From: Hydrangea macrophylla
Lineage: Eukaryota; Streptophyta; Magnoliopsida; Cornales; Hydrangeaceae
Direction: 5' to 3'
DNA length: 64,000 nt
Assembly (NCBI GenBank): GCA_033977485.1
Contig: CM066990.1
Span: 10,815,501 to 10,879,500 of the forward strand
A program made the position numbers and the translations under genes. Below, piece after piece: positions 44,301-56,989 of the stretch; within the stretch, counting starts at the first letter, position 1, and every line of letters starts with the position of its first letter. The notes under the pieces were generated by a model. The model did no database searches, was not told where the DNA came from, and worked only from the letters and a program-made list of their open reading frames with translations.

Positions 44301-44850
44301 CTGTCCTATCACCTGCCAAACCTAGAAAACCCTTTCTATTATACCTATCCGTGACCAAGAACTCGATGGGGTGTATGATGGCCCAAGAAGAAGAAGAAGG
44401 GCGGGTGGAGAAAGCAATATACTATTTAAGTAAGAGAATGACCGGGTATGAACTAAACTACTCACTGCTAGAGAATGCCTGTTGGGCCTTGGTATGGTAT
44501 ACCCGCCCGCCTTAGGCACTACATGATATCCTTCCCTGTCACCCTGATAGCCCGAATGGCCCCACTTAAATACCTCTTTGAAAAGCTCGCCCTAACTACT
44601 AGGATCTCCCGTTGGACCATGATGCTAGCAGAATTCGATATAAGGTATGCCACTTCCAAATTTGTCAAAGGGAGAGCCGTCGCCGAATATTTAGCTGACC
44701 TTGCCGTAGAATCCAAGGATAATGGAGAATTTAAGTTCCCAGATGAAGAAGTAGTGGAGGTGAAGGAAGAGTTATGGAGAATGTAATTCGATGGAGCAGC
44801 CAATCAAATAGGTTATGGAGTTGGAATCATCCTTATATCAAATAGTTTTT
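41379..44850 (+). pseudogene. pol: Tat-4 pol remnant: protease, G-patch-like segment, RT, RNase H
   Basis: Protease lies at about 41640-42110: VLDALNQSDVSIEFTPEDLV, then LVDNESVLNVCPF, where Ogre proteases usually have DNGS, so the glycine is changed to glutamate. ASFNLLLGRPWLDSLG follows. There are stops near 41962, 41988 and 42254. A frame at 42269-42805 holds a G-patch-like run (FFPGLGLGKKHQG). A charged linker and MTDFAYSTAHKNNCDACHEC come next. RT spans about 43360-44100, with a TAG at 43513-43515, FMDGFSGYNQ and YMDD at 43902-43913, and a shift near 44030. The Ty3-type RNase H (44100-44780) has TAG and frame errors, and the second RNase H stops after YGVGIILIS at the LTR junction. No gag or integrase. 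Confidence 0.85.
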
Positions 44851-46164
44851 GATTTTTTACTATTTGTAGAAAATCATACAAAAACTCTGGATAGAGAGTT
44901 GCAGATTCCTGAGTGATGTCTAGTGTTTTCCCTTTTTTCCAAAGATTCAACCGTTGGATTTTTGATTTTATTTTTGGGTTAAAAACTAGACTCACAGAGG
45001 CATAACATACTCAAAAATTATTAAGATCCAACCTTTGGAGTATTTTATTTCTATTTTTGAAAGTGTGGTCTGCTCTCTATAATTCTTACAATTCTGTCAC
45101 TGTTTTGATAAAACTTTAATAACTCTAATCCAATGGACTCCTAATGTCCTAAGATTTAAACCATGTCTTAAATAATGTCAATTAAGCTGAGATCCAGAGG
45201 CTAAATGATCCCAGTCAATGAATAAGTTCATGTCTCATTCTTGTTTATGTCCATGCATTCATCCATGTATGTTGATACTTGTGATTAGGACTTATTTTGC
45301 ATTGTGTTAAGTTGCATTTAATTGAACCTAGTTGTTAGTTTCTTGTGATCATGTTGGGATTATGCCATATCTATATGGACATTACATTGGCTCCTAGTTA
45401 AGACTTGCACATCTATAGAGATGTTGTGCTTCCAACTAGTTAGAGGGAATTCATAGTTATGTCAATTGTTTCTATGCTTGATAGATTTAAGCTAGAAGTT
45501 TAGGGATGTTATTCAATATTATCCCTTGATCAAGGCATGCGGACTAACCCTTTGTTTTGTAGCGCTATTGAGGTATGATTTCTCAACTCTTCTCTAGTCT
45601 ATTTATCTCTCAATTTTAATTGATTTTCAACTCCGTGTGCGACATTTTAGAATTAGGTCTTGCCTTATGTGTATATGTGTGATTAAAGACCCTTTTCTTA
45701 GGATTTCTATTTTGTGTGCATTGCACGTTTCCAATTTTGCGGCTAGATCTCGGGTAAGTTCTCTTGTTCTTATTACATATCATTTTGCTTGCTAATTGAA
45801 CTATGTGATTTTGTATGCCTTTTATTGTTAGCAATTTTGCACCCTTTTGACATACTTGTGCTATGTATACTTATATATATGTATTAGTTGAGGGCATGCT
45901 TAGATTAATAATTCGATTAAAAAGGATGTTGAGTAGAGGCCTATCACGAGATAGGATGAGAGGGGGTGTTTTAGTCCGCCGGACTCCTTCCCCTTTCATT
46001 CCACAATCCCCGGACCCAGTTTATCTTTGGTTTCACAAAAGATCGGTTTGCTTTTAAAATGGTTTCTTAATTTTCCTTTTAAAAATTAAGTGGCGAATTG
46101 TATTTGAATTTGAGATTTGAAAATTATTTTAAACAAAAAGTGGGTCCAAATGCCGGTATCCACA
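44851..46164 (+). repeat. Tat-4 3' LTR, 5'-truncated
   Basis: It is fused to RNase H codons near 44850 and homologous to the interior and end of the other Tat LTRs. It ends GGTATCCACA at 46164 before the AGGTG duplication. Confidence 0.85.
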
Positions 46165-46169
46165 AGGTG

Positions 46170-47622
46170 ATCGTGCAAGTAATATTGGATAAGTCCAGGT
46201 TGAACCCACAGGGAAGGAATAGGGAGAATGTCTACTAACTTACGACCTAAAAATAGAAAATATGAATATAGGAGTGGAGGTTCTAACAAATCCTAATTAA
46301 TTAAATTAAACTAAATAATAAACTTAAGCATAACATTGATCCTAACCATCTACCATGCATACTCATTAACGTTCTATGGAGTTCATTCCTTTTCAGCATT
46401 ATGTATTTTTCTAAAGATAAAGAATCAATAGCCCTTACATGTTCGGGACTATATCATCACAAGTGATTTAAAATACTTAGAAGATAGTTTAAAACAATAG
46501 TTGAGACTCACACCCTCAATGGTGTTAGCATTCAAGGTGGTTTGCAAAAGTCATTGAAGAAAATAGCCTTAAGGCTTAAGTTCTAAAAATTGTTGTTACA
46601 AACTGAACTTACTGGAACAATTTGATGACAGATTTCTAAAACAGAAAGTCTTGAAATACTTAAAAGAGTCATCTCATAAATTAACAAGTTTCATTGATCG
46701 ATACGTTTCGATCGATCGAACTGCATATCCTTCAATCGATCGATATAGCTTCGATCGCTTGACTGTTCTCTAGTTTGATCGATCAAAATAACTTCGATTG
46801 ATAGAACATAGGTTTTCTATATAATACATGGCAGAGACTGGGAATCAACGTTTCATCACTTATTCCCAACTTCTAAACTACGGAAACATTATAAAACTAA
46901 TGCAGAGATAATAACCTAGAGCAAGCATAACATACAAAATACTAAACAATTAAATAAAGATAAAGGAAAAGAAAAACCTGAAAATAATATGAAAGTAACT
47001 TGAAATTTGAAATTAATCTTGAGTTTAACAATGGAAAAGAGGAAGAAGAACATCAAACTAAACTAATCTACTCATAAACTAACACTAAAACTACCCTAAA
47101 ACTACTATTTTTCGTATTCTGAAGGGTCCTCTCACATCTGCAATCATAACAAATTATTTATATCCTGCAGACTATACGCAACTTTTGTGAAAAATTCACC
47201 TTCGATCGATCGAACTTTTTCAATTGATTGAACTTCTCTGATTTTGACAACTCTGCGCACCGATGGGAGAATGACCATATCTCTTCACTCGGACCTCGGA
47301 TTGGCCTCTGGTTTGCGGCCACGCCACTGTAACTCATAGATCTATATTTTATATTTCTTGGAAAATCTTCCAAATCTGAGATCTTCAATGTCAAAAATGG
47401 CATTTTCGCAATTGCTTCTGTTGTTCTCTTCACCGGAATCACTTTTTATGCAACGACTACTTTCCATGACCTGTGAAATAGTGTAAAAACAGATGTTTGA
47501 GTCTCAACATCATAGAAAATACTTAATCATTGATATGCATCTAAATCTAGGGACTAGAGGATAAAAGTATGCATAAAAGACCATATAATGTGCTATAAAT
47601 GTATAGTGTTCACCTCTAATCA
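46170..47622 (-). repeat. 3' LTR of a minus-strand Athila-like element
   Basis: Sense begins TGATTAGAGGTGAACAC at 47622, right after a polypurine tract. It contains clusters of TTCGATCGATCGAA palindromes (46697-46800 and 47205-47235) and ends with a CCCTGTGGGTTCAACC-type tail as in Athila LTRs. The tail continues leftward beyond Tat-4 (29159-29220), because Tat-4 inserted into it. The exact 3' end is not resolved. Confidence 0.6.
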
Positions 47623-47631
47623 CACCCCCAA
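47623..47631 (-). promoter_or_regulatory. Polypurine tract of minus-strand Athila-like element
   Basis: Sense TTGGGGGTG directly precedes TGATTAG. It has the same arrangement as TTTGGGGGTG before TGATCAG at 38835. Confidence 0.7.
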
Positions 47632-49977
47632 CTAGTTTATTGCTAGTCCTTAGCAATGAAGCGAACTACAACAATGTTTATTTAAACTCTAAAAATTGAA
47701 AGAAAAAGAAAAAAAAAGTCCTAACTCACTTTCGCAGGAATCGCGATTGCATTTAGCTTATGAACAAGACTTTAAACCCCTAGGTTCTCCCTAGTGGACG
47801 AGTGTTGTCTCGTGAGGGTTTGAAGTGAATTTCCCCACAAAATTCATGTTTATGGTAATGGTTCTAGTTTAAATGTTCTCAAGGAATTTTTTTCCCTCTT
47901 ATTTAACAATGTGGTTAAGCTCAACAATCTCATGAGACTTTCTAGTATGCCATAGCCATGCAATACACACATTACAGTTAATCTACTATCAAAATCATTG
48001 GAATATTCCATACCTATTAATCATCAAGTGTATGTGTGTGAATGGACAACCAAAATACAAAACTTTAATTTCAAAGCTCGCATAACCTACGACACTATTA
48101 AGATGTTCATTTTGACTCAACTCTCACTGGGATTACACTCTCGAGATGAAATCACTTTGAATTAGGTGTAATAATTATCCCTCATGATATGGAAGCTATA
48201 AATGAGTAAATGTCAATGGAATCCAATGCTTCTTATATCTAAATTGAAAAAACGGAAATTTCAGTGCACGAAGTCTCATGATAGGATACTTTTCACTAGA
48301 AGAGCGAGATACCGTGGAGAACTTTCTCATTACCTTAACTTCAAATCCAATTTATCTAGAATCATTAGGTCTTTGAAAAAGAAGTGTCAAAAGATGTGAT
48401 TGAAATGTCTACTACAATTTTTCAAACTTCCCCACATCTCCAATCTCTCTCTTCTTCTCTTTTTTTTTTGTTTTTTTTTTCACACTTTTCTTTTTATCAC
48501 TATTTTTTTTTTCTTTTTTAACAACCATTGGCATTTTTTATTCTTTTTCTTTTCATGCTTTTTTTTTCTCTTTTTTTTTTCTTCTTCTTTGCTATCTTTT
48601 TCTTATTCACACTAACACTTTCTTGTCAAGACAACACATCCCAATCACTCCTAGGTAGAAAAAGAAGCTCAAACTCGTACTTTGGAGTTAGGCATAGATT
48701 CTAGGATTGTCACGATAAGGCAGTTATGGTGAGCTCAAGAGGTTAAGTAAAGGAATGTCATAGACGTAGACCAAGGCTGTATTATACGTGTATAGTCAAA
48801 AGGTGGCCTAAATCATCTTCTAAGTTAATAGGACTATTCATTTCAGTAATTTCAAGAGCTCTACAGTTTGGTAAATACTGAACGTTCTCTTCTAATGATC
48901 AGTCAAAATGAAGAAGATTGATACTTTCAACAAGTTAAAATGCTTTTCAAAAAGTAAGAGTAATTTTATAAAACCCTCAAGAAAAAAGAATGGCTCAAAA
49001 GTTCACTTGGGGTCTTAGTCTCCACTACAGTCTCTCAAGACACCTAAGCTATACTTACTAATTCATTTTAGCTGACTACAAGGTTGTCACAACGTATTCA
49101 AAGTTGTTTGAAGATTAAAAAGCATAAAACATACTATAACTACGATAATAAAGAAACTACCATAGTGTATCACATACTAATTACATACAGAAAATAACAC
49201 TAATACATCATAACTAACTACATTAACTATGAGATAAAAACAAAAACCATTTTATTATTTTTATAAAAAATTAATTTAATTAATTTATATATATATTTTT
49301 AAAATTTTGCAATTTTACTTTATTGAGTTACATGTTGCTACGTAGATATATTAAAATTAAAGCACAACAAAAAGAAACGAGGCATGCGATGACTCACTCC
49401 CCTCCCCCCCCCCCAACTAAAACTAAACATTGTCCTCAATGTTCTAAACTGAGTACATGGACAAATAAAGTAAAGCGAGAGAAGGAAAGATGTTACTTCG
49501 AGGCGTTAATATCCATTTTTTTTTATTTTTTTTTTCAAGTTACCCGCAAAATCATTAGTAGCAACAAGGAAAAATAGAAAATATACTACTCAGTAAATAA
49601 CTTTGGTTAATCAAGATTTTTATCATAGAGTATTAACCAAAAATTTTGAGGATCTTCCCAATAAAATAATTTAGCAGTGAGAAGAATGTGGGGATCCTCA
49701 TAAAAATATAACTCCCCCAAATAATGTGAAGCCCAGGTCAAAGGAGATGATGCAAAACCTATGGCTTCCAAATTTGTTGGGGACATTTATAAGAGGTATA
49801 CTATACTTTTTTGAGGAATTATACTCAAGAAATGATCTTTGGTGTTGGTATTTCCTATAATGGCCTCTATTGTTTTAATACCAAAAACAGGTGGAGGCCA
49901 TGGTTCAATAAAAGGGGCAGAGTCTAAGTGATATTCTAATGAAGCTTCACTACCCTCCTCTTGTCTTAGAACATAAT
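47632..49977 (-). other. Non-coding internal region of the Athila-like element
   Basis: It contains a long T-rich tract (48430-48620, A-rich in sense) and a C-run at 49401-49415. Before the tract, sense reads TTGAGGACAATGTTTAG, a phrase frequent in non-coding parts of plant gypsy elements. No pol is found. Phe-rich open frames in the T tract are not genes. Confidence 0.55.
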
Positions 49978-50530
49978 CTATGGAGATATATAGGAATTGA
50001 ATTTCTGTTCTATGTACATAATTTTAGATGGGACTTGGATAAAGCTATCTATTTGGGCCTCTATGTCGTTATCATTCAAGAAGATCAAGCAGTCAAAAAA
50101 ATTACTAGCTTCTTGTAGATGGTGAAGATCATCTGATGTGGGCCCGATATTTTCCAAGTCCTCTCTCAAAGAATTTTGAAATTTAAAAATTTGTAAAGTA
50201 TATGTGTTAAAATACTTACCATCCTCTTGTACAACACATTCTTTTTGTTTAATATTGGGGTACACATGACTTTCAAGCTCGGGATGAAAGCTTTGATTGA
50301 TAGTGAGGATAGGTGATGGGCAACTTGGTGACACCACTTTTTCGGCCGAAAGAGGCGAGGGTTCATAAATATCATATGAATCTAAATCAGATTTAGATTT
50401 TTCAATTACATCCTCTCTAGGGTCACTATCAAAGGTAGGGGTAGAGTCAACATGGGACTCCTCATTTCCTAATTGCGTGCAATCCTCTAAACTCTCATTA
50501 TCTTTTAAAACCTCATTCTCATCCTTTTAA
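49978..50530 (-). pseudogene. ORF remnant of the minus-strand Athila-like element, unknown function
   Basis: The frame is open for about 180 codons in sense, beginning after a TAA near 50530 and ending at 49978. It is acidic and Ser/Asp-rich (…ESHVDSTPTFDSDPREDVIE…YDIYEPSPLS…), then has a segment with LREDLENIGPTSDDLHHLQE and NFFDCLIFLNDNDIEAQID. No ATG begins it and no domain is recognised. Acidic linkers of this kind occur around gag/pol in plant gypsy elements. A solo Tat LTR separates it from gag-like sequence at 53917-54125. It may be part of a non-autonomous element without pol. Confidence 0.45.
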
Positions 50531-50623
50531 CTCTCCTCACTATATATGTCATCTATTGAGGTGCTCTGGATAAAGAGATTGTGCAACTTTATCCAGACAG
50601 AGAGTGAGTTAATGTATGGGGGT

Positions 50624-53600
50624 TGTGGATATCGCAGTTTAACCACGCGTTTTTAAAACTTTTTCAAATTTCAAATTCAAGTACGAGTCGCCACTTAATT
50701 TTTAAAGGAAAATTAAGAAACCATTTTAAAAGCAAACTGATCTTTTGGAAACCAGAGATTTCTAGGTCCGGGGATTATGGAATGAGAGGGGAAGGAGCCT
50801 GGCAGACTAAAACACCCCCTCTCATCCTGATAAGCCTCTACTCAACATCCTTTTAATCGAATTATCTATCTAAGCATGCCCTCAACTAATACATATATAA
50901 ATATACATTACAAAAGTATGTCTAAAAGGGTGTAATATTGCTGACGATAAAAGGCATACAAAATCACATAATTCAAATAGCAAGCAAGATGGTATGCAAT
51001 AAGGAATAAGAAAACTTACCCGGGATCCAGCAGTGATATAGAAATGTGCAATGTATACGAAAATAGAAAACCTTAGAGGAGTCTCTACTTCACATATACA
51101 CATAAGGCAAATCCTAAGTCTAAGGTGTCGCACATGGAGTCGAAAATCAATAAAATCGAGAAATAAATAAACTAGAGAGGAGTTGAGAAATCATACCTCA
51201 ATAGCGCTACAAAACAAAGGGTTAGTCCACATGCCTTGATCAATAGATAATATTGAATAACATTCCTAAACTTCTAGCTTAAATCTATCAAGCATAGAAA
51301 GAATTGACATAACCATGAATTCCTTCTAACTAGTTGGAAGCACAACATCTCTGTAAATATACAAGTCTCAACTAGGAGCCAATGTAATGTCCATATAGAG
51401 ATGGTATAATCCAAACATGATCACAAGGAACTCACAACTAGGTTCAATTAAATGCAACTTAACTCAATGCAAAATAAGTCCTAATCACAAGTATCAACAT
51501 ACATGGATGAATGCATGGACATGAACAAGAATGAGCTATGAACCACTCATTGATTTGGATCATTTAGCCTCTGGAATTAAGTTTAATTGGTCATAATTAA
51601 AATATGCTCCAAGCCTTGGGTCATATAAAAGACATTTGGATCATCATTTGTAAAGTTTATCAAAACTGTGACAGAGTTTCAGAATTTACAGAGAGCAGAC
51701 AAAACATTTAAAAATAGAACAATCATACTTTCAATGGTTGGATCTTAATGATTGTTGAGTATGTTATGCCTCTATGAGTCTAGTTTCTAACCCAAAAATA
51801 AAATCAAAGATCAAACGGTTCAATCTCTAGGAATATGGTCATAACCAAACATCACTTAGAATTTAACAACTCTCTGTCCAGAGATTTTGTATGATTTTCT
51901 AAAAATGGTAAACAAATCAGAATCACTTTGAACTTTTTAGGGAATGTTATTAACACATTTAAATTCATGGAAAAAATTATTTAAAGCTTAAAATACATGT
52001 TTAAGGCTCTGATCTATTAAAAACAATACCGATTTGCTATTATGGAATTTTGGACAGAGAATAGCTAGTTTACAAATCCAAAGACCTAACCATCCTAACC
52101 ATGAAATCTCAACAAAACAAAAATTATAGTGGTATATATATATAAGTTGGGGACAAATTCCAATTGGTCTCATTCAATTCCAGTGGATCATGGTTTAATT
52201 AAAAATCCTTGATCACAAATTGTAATTGAAATCACTGCACCATAGATGAATTAACACCCATAACTTAAACCAAACTTGATCTATAATTCTATGGAAATAT
52301 AGATCAAGTATGATTGAAATCAACACAAAAATACTCACTTATTATGAAGATCCATGGATTTTTCCTTAAGGGAACCCCATCATAAATCTTATGAGAGAAA
52401 TGGGTCCCAAGGTCTTACTCAAACTCATGAATGAACCTAGGACACTTGAATTCACTTAACATTATGAAATCCACTTGATCTACATTAATTCCCTCTACCA
52501 AATACATACTCGTTGAAGATTCATAACTTACTTCCTTTGATACCTCTCCCAAATTAATGATCTTAGAGGATTAAAGATCCAAACTCCATAGAGTTCAATG
52601 AAATATAAAGAACTTAATGAGATTCAAAAGTAGCTACCAAAATTATGAACATAGGCTAAGACCTATCAATATATATGACTAGATCTACTCAAAATACAAT
52701 ATAAACATGGTTTTATAGAAATTAAGAGATCAAATCTCAAGGAGTCAAATGGAACATAGAAGGTTTTATAAACTCCAAGAGAAGAGCATGAGAGAGAGGA
52801 GACGAGATCCTTATAAATTGAAGGATCTAGTGATAGATCCATGCTCAAAACATGTTTTTTTTATTATAGATTTGATGACTAATTAGATCCAAATCAACAA
52901 GAAGTTTAAGAGAATTTAATCACAATTCAAGGTGGTGTGTGAAGAAGGGGATGGAGAAGAGACTTTTTGAAAATGTGTAAAAATCCTATAGATCTATGAA
53001 TTGTGATTGAATTTATAGTAGAATATGATGTAAGTGAGAGAATTACCTCTAAATTCCTCAGATTTTGAGTTGGTCTAGTTAAATTTTTGAAGATCTTCAA
53101 TGCTTCTTCATGCTCTTCTTCAAGCTTCTATAACTTCAGAGTGGGTTTGATCCAATTTGGGTAGAGTTTTCTCTTGTTTTTGGATGATTTTCTCTCTCTA
53201 AAATTATGTGGAAATCATTCACACCAACTCACCATCTCATTCTCACTCTAAGATGAAGATCCAATTCCAAACTAGGGTTTCTTCCTCCCTTTTTTTGTGA
53301 AAAAATGGGTTTCTATTTATAGACAAATGAAGTGAGGGTATAAAAGTAATTTTTAGAGTGTTATAGGTATGGAAGTGTGACATATGAGTGCTGAACACAC
53401 ACACATACACACACACATACACACAAAATGGTGACATTTTTAGTATCCAATTGATCAAAATATGCTTTTAAAGTCACATAAAAACTGTGATTTTCACTAG
53501 GGCGGCACTCGATGAAGCCTCGTGGCACTCGCTGAATGCCGACTCGTCGCATCAAGTGCCATGAAACATCAAAGACCATTTTACCCTTAAAGAACCATTT

Positions 53601-53911
53601 TGCATTGATTTTGCTTGAAAATGCATATTTTGAACTTCTGGCTTTTTCTAGTGCAATTCATTTGATCAAAAGGATATTCCAAGGATGCTTCCATATTTTG
53701 GTATATGTTTTCACACATTAGTCAAAAAGTGTCACTCTTGGGATATTTTGGTCATTTTGCTTTGAAATTGGCAAGTTTTTGAGTTAAGAAGCTTTCAGAA
53801 GAGCATGATTTTATCATTGAGGATTTCAAAATCTTTCGGACATTATCGTCATCGGTTTTAGAGGTAATCACCCCCTGCTTTCGATGATTGGTCAAAATTA
53901 GGGTGTCTATA
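50624..53911 (-). repeat. Solo Tat LTR (3288 bp)
   Basis: In sense it starts TATAGACACCCTAATTTTG at 53911 and ends GATATCCACA at 50624, with no internal sequence on either side. The flanks GGGGT (50619-50623) and GGAGT (53912-53916) differ by one base and look like a target duplication, so unequal LTR recombination is likely. It has the same TA-starting subfamily as Tat-4. A GC-rich inverted cluster is at 53500-53560 and an AC microsatellite at 53396-53426. Confidence 0.85.
53313..53322 (-). promoter_or_regulatory. TATA box of solo Tat LTR
   Basis: Sense CTATAAATAG, about 590 bases from the LTR start. It is the same position and context as in the Tat-4 5' LTR. Confidence 0.65.
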
Positions 53912-53916
53912 GGAGT

Positions 53917-54125
53917 ATATATTGAGAAGAAGATGGTTCTACACCTTCATGCTCAATGGTTTGGTTATCATTATACACTTGTCATTATCCTCCAATTCCA
54001 TTCCATTGTTAGTGTCTTAAAATTCGGGTTATAGTGTTAAAGAATTGGTGTAGTCTTCTATAGTTTATCTGGCAAGTGCTTGTTAATATCTAGTTTCTAA
54101 TTTGTTAATTGTACTATCTAGCCTT
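53917..54125 (-). pseudogene. Possible gag fragment of the Athila-like element
   Basis: Sense reads LDSTINKLETRY then stop, QALAR stop, TIEDYTNSLTL… This resembles the coiled gag linker (…INKLETQ..QLA…) of plant gypsy elements, with some codons turned to stops. Its flanks suggest it was contiguous with 50623 before the solo LTR arrived. Short and degraded. Confidence 0.35.
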
Positions 54126-56806
54126 TGTAGACACCCCGGTTTTGACCAATCGTTGAATTTAGGGGAGTATTACCTCCAAGTCCGATGATGACAATGTCCG
54201 ACTAATCTGGGGTTTCCAAAGGTGATTCAAGCTCTTCGAAAGGTTCTTTCAATTTCAAACGAAACAAAAATGAAAGAAAGAATAGGAGAATAGAAGAAAA
54301 ATGGCACATAGTGTTTTTGCGACAGTCACGTGTCGTCGTAGCGGCACTCTCTAACTGCCGCGATGGCATCCAGTGAATTCCGTAACGGCAGTCACCAAAT
54401 GCTACAAAACACACCAATTGTCGCGAAAGTCAAAAATCCAGAAAAGACGGCAATCCATGGAGTTGTCTGCGGCATTCATTGAGTACCGCATCGGTGTTCA
54501 GTGAATGCCGCGCCAACTATCAATAAGTGTCGTTTCGGCATTTACTAAGTGCCGCAGACAACTCCACTGACTGTCGTATTTTTCCAACAGTTTGCTTTAG
54601 TATAGTATGCTTTGTACCTTCAAAAGTACATCTGGGATTAGGGTTTTGCCCTTGAAATTACTGAAATATCCCTCTAAAGTTTGCCTATATAAAGGGGGTG
54701 AATATACCAAAGCTAGGGGGTGAATATTAAGAGATTCATGAACTACTTTTGAGATAAAAGCTAAGAAACTTGGTTAAGAATTAGGAGAATCTTAGAAAGA
54801 ATTAAGAAGATGAGAGCTTGGAGATTCTTTGGAAGTCTTTCAAAAACATAAAGAAGTTGAAGAAAATTGGAGGTAACTTCTAATCCTAATTAGTTCTTAA
54901 TTAAAGTTCAATCACAACTCATAGAGTTCCTTAGGACTTTTTTTACACAATTTTCAAAAATTGTCTTCCCACCCCATTTCATCACACACCACTGGAATTG
55001 TGATTGAACTCCCATTTGTTCCTTTCATTGGATTTGGATCAAAGTTGCCTTGGATTTAAGATCAAATAATCCATAAAGTAAAATTAACTTGGATGTCACT
55101 TGAACTTTGATTTCCTTTGCCTTTGTCATGTTCATTTCTTAGGGATTTATGAGGTAATCAATATGCACTTGATCCCCCTTGAGTTAGTCTTTTAAACTCT
55201 CTATGAACTTGTGATTCAAATGAAAATAATCATGCCCATGCATAATTAGTAGGTCTAAGTCTTGATTCATGACTTGAGTCTTCTAGTTTGAAGTCTTATG
55301 GAATCCTTTCCATATTTCATTAAAGCTCACATTAATTAGTCATATTTAATCTCCAATGACCATCAATGGGAGGGAGAATTAGCCTTAAGATGAGTCAACC
55401 TCTATGGATTGGTTGATAGATTTAACCAAAAAATGATGAACTCAACAAATGGTGCAGTGAATTCATGAACCAATTTTGATCAAGGATTTTTAATTAAATC
55501 ATGATTCATTGGAATTGTATGAGACCAATTGAAGAGTGTTCATAACACAAAAATCAACCACTGCACTTTTTGTTTTGATAAGATTCCATGTTTAACATGG
55601 CTTCGTCTTAGGATTTGAAAACTAGCCATTCTTTATCTAAAATTCCAAACAGTAAGTCAGCATTGATTTGAATTTATCAAAGCCTTAACCAAGTATTTTT
55701 TACTTTAAATAATTTTTTCTCTGAATTTTAATGTGTTAATGAGATCCCCCAAAAAGATTAGAGTCATTCGGATTTATTTACTATTGTTAGAAAATCACAC
55801 AAAATCTTTGGACAGTGAGTTGTTAAATTCTGAGTGATGTCTGGTTATAATCCAATTCCCAGAGATTGAACCGTTGGATCTTTGATTTTCTTTTTTTTGT
55901 TAGAAACTAGACTCACCAAGTCGCCTTGTGTCCAAATATCACTAAGATTCAACGTTGAAGTGTGATTTTTCTATTTCTAAAGTCCTGGTCTGTCCTCAGT
56001 AATTTTTGGAATTTTGTCACAGATTTAATAAACTTTGTAAATAATGATCTAAATGACTTTTCTATGACCTAGGGCTAAAACTATGTTTTAATAATGATTA
56101 ATTAATCTAAAATCCAGAGGCTAAATGATCCAAATCAACGAATAGTTCATAGCTTACCCTTGTTCATATTCATGTATTCATATGCATTCATTCATATATG
56201 TTGATACTTAGGATTAGGACTAATTCTTGGCTTAAGTTGCAATTGATTGAACCTAGTTGAACATAACTATGGGTTCCTTATGATCATGTTGGGATTATAC
56301 CATCTCTATATGGACATTACATTAGTTGCTAGTTGAGACTTGTATATCTATAGAGGTGTTGTATCTCCAACTAATTAGAAGGAATTCATAATTATATCAA
56401 CTCTTTCTATGATTAGTGGATTTAAGCTAGAAATTTAAGCCTGTTATTTAGGACTCTAAAGTATGTCTTTTTCAAAGCATGTGGAGTAACCCTTTGTTTT
56501 AGTGCTATTGAGGTACGATTTCTCAACCCCTCTCTAGTTTATTTTTTTCTTTGATTTTAGTTGATTTTTGACTTCATGTGCGACACCTTAGCTTAGGTCT
56601 TGCCTTATGTGTATATGTGGATTAGAGATATTTTTCCTAGAATTTCTATTCTCGTATGCATTACACGTTTCTATTTTGCGGCGGGATCCCGGGTAAGTTC
56701 TTTTGTTCCCTATTGCATATCATATTGTTTGCTAATTGAATTACATGGTTTGGGATGCTATTTTATCATTAGCATATTTTTACCATTTCCAACATGCTTG
56801 TGTGAT
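54126..56806 (+). repeat. Truncated Tat LTR, plus strand
   Basis: It starts TGTAGACACCCCGGTTTTG and stays homologous to the other Tat LTRs until about 56806 (ACATGCTTGTGTGATGA), some 420 bases before the usual end. GC-rich inverted motifs of the GTGCCG/CGGCA type are dense at 54310-54560. Confidence 0.8.
54685..54694 (+). promoter_or_regulatory. TATA box of truncated Tat LTR
   Basis: CTATATAAAG, about 560 bases from the LTR start, followed by a G-rich leader. Confidence 0.6.
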
Positions 56807-56989
56807 GAGAATCAACATGGGCTTCAACAAGATCCATTGCATGTTCCAAGTGAGCCGATTACTAGAGCAAGATCCAAGAAAATCAAGGAGGCATTTAGTG
56901 GGCTGATTCAAGATATTTGGGCTGATTTCAAGAGTCCTAAGTATGGCCCAAAGAAAAATGAAGACTTTGTCAATTTAATTTATGCATAA
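56807..56989 (+). pseudogene. C-terminal tail of a gypsy polyprotein
   Basis: A frame fused to LTR sequence reads PLHVPSEPITRARSKKIKEA followed by FSGLIQDIWADF, ending in a TAA near 56987. PITRARxKKxKEA is a common tail of plant gypsy polyproteins after integrase. Only about 55 codons remain. The upstream part was replaced by the truncated Tat LTR. Confidence 0.65.

Larger units (their letters stand above)
29226..46164 (+). mobile_element. Tat-4: doubly deleted Tat element, host of the Athila insertion
   Basis: Three stretches of the same orientation form one element: 5' LTR (29226-29946 plus 40120 to about 41378), PR-RT-RNase H (about 41379-44850) and the remainder of the 3' LTR (44851-46164). 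The outer flanks match perfectly: AGGTG at 29221-29225 and 46165-46169. The LTR starts TATAGACACC rather than TG and ends ATCCACA. Deletions removed the end of the 5' LTR with gag, and integrase with the start of the 3' LTR. Confidence 0.85.

Noticed and set aside
46690..46830. Transcription terminator or origin made of GATCGATC palindromes
   Set aside because: The palindromes are repeated motifs inside an LTR. I see nothing specific to termination or replication.
48400..48615. Phe-rich membrane peptide
   Set aside because: A translation of a poly-T tract.
56600..56820. N-terminal part of a 129-codon protein
   Set aside because: This part is LTR sequence that happens to be open. Only the segment after 56807 has coding similarity.
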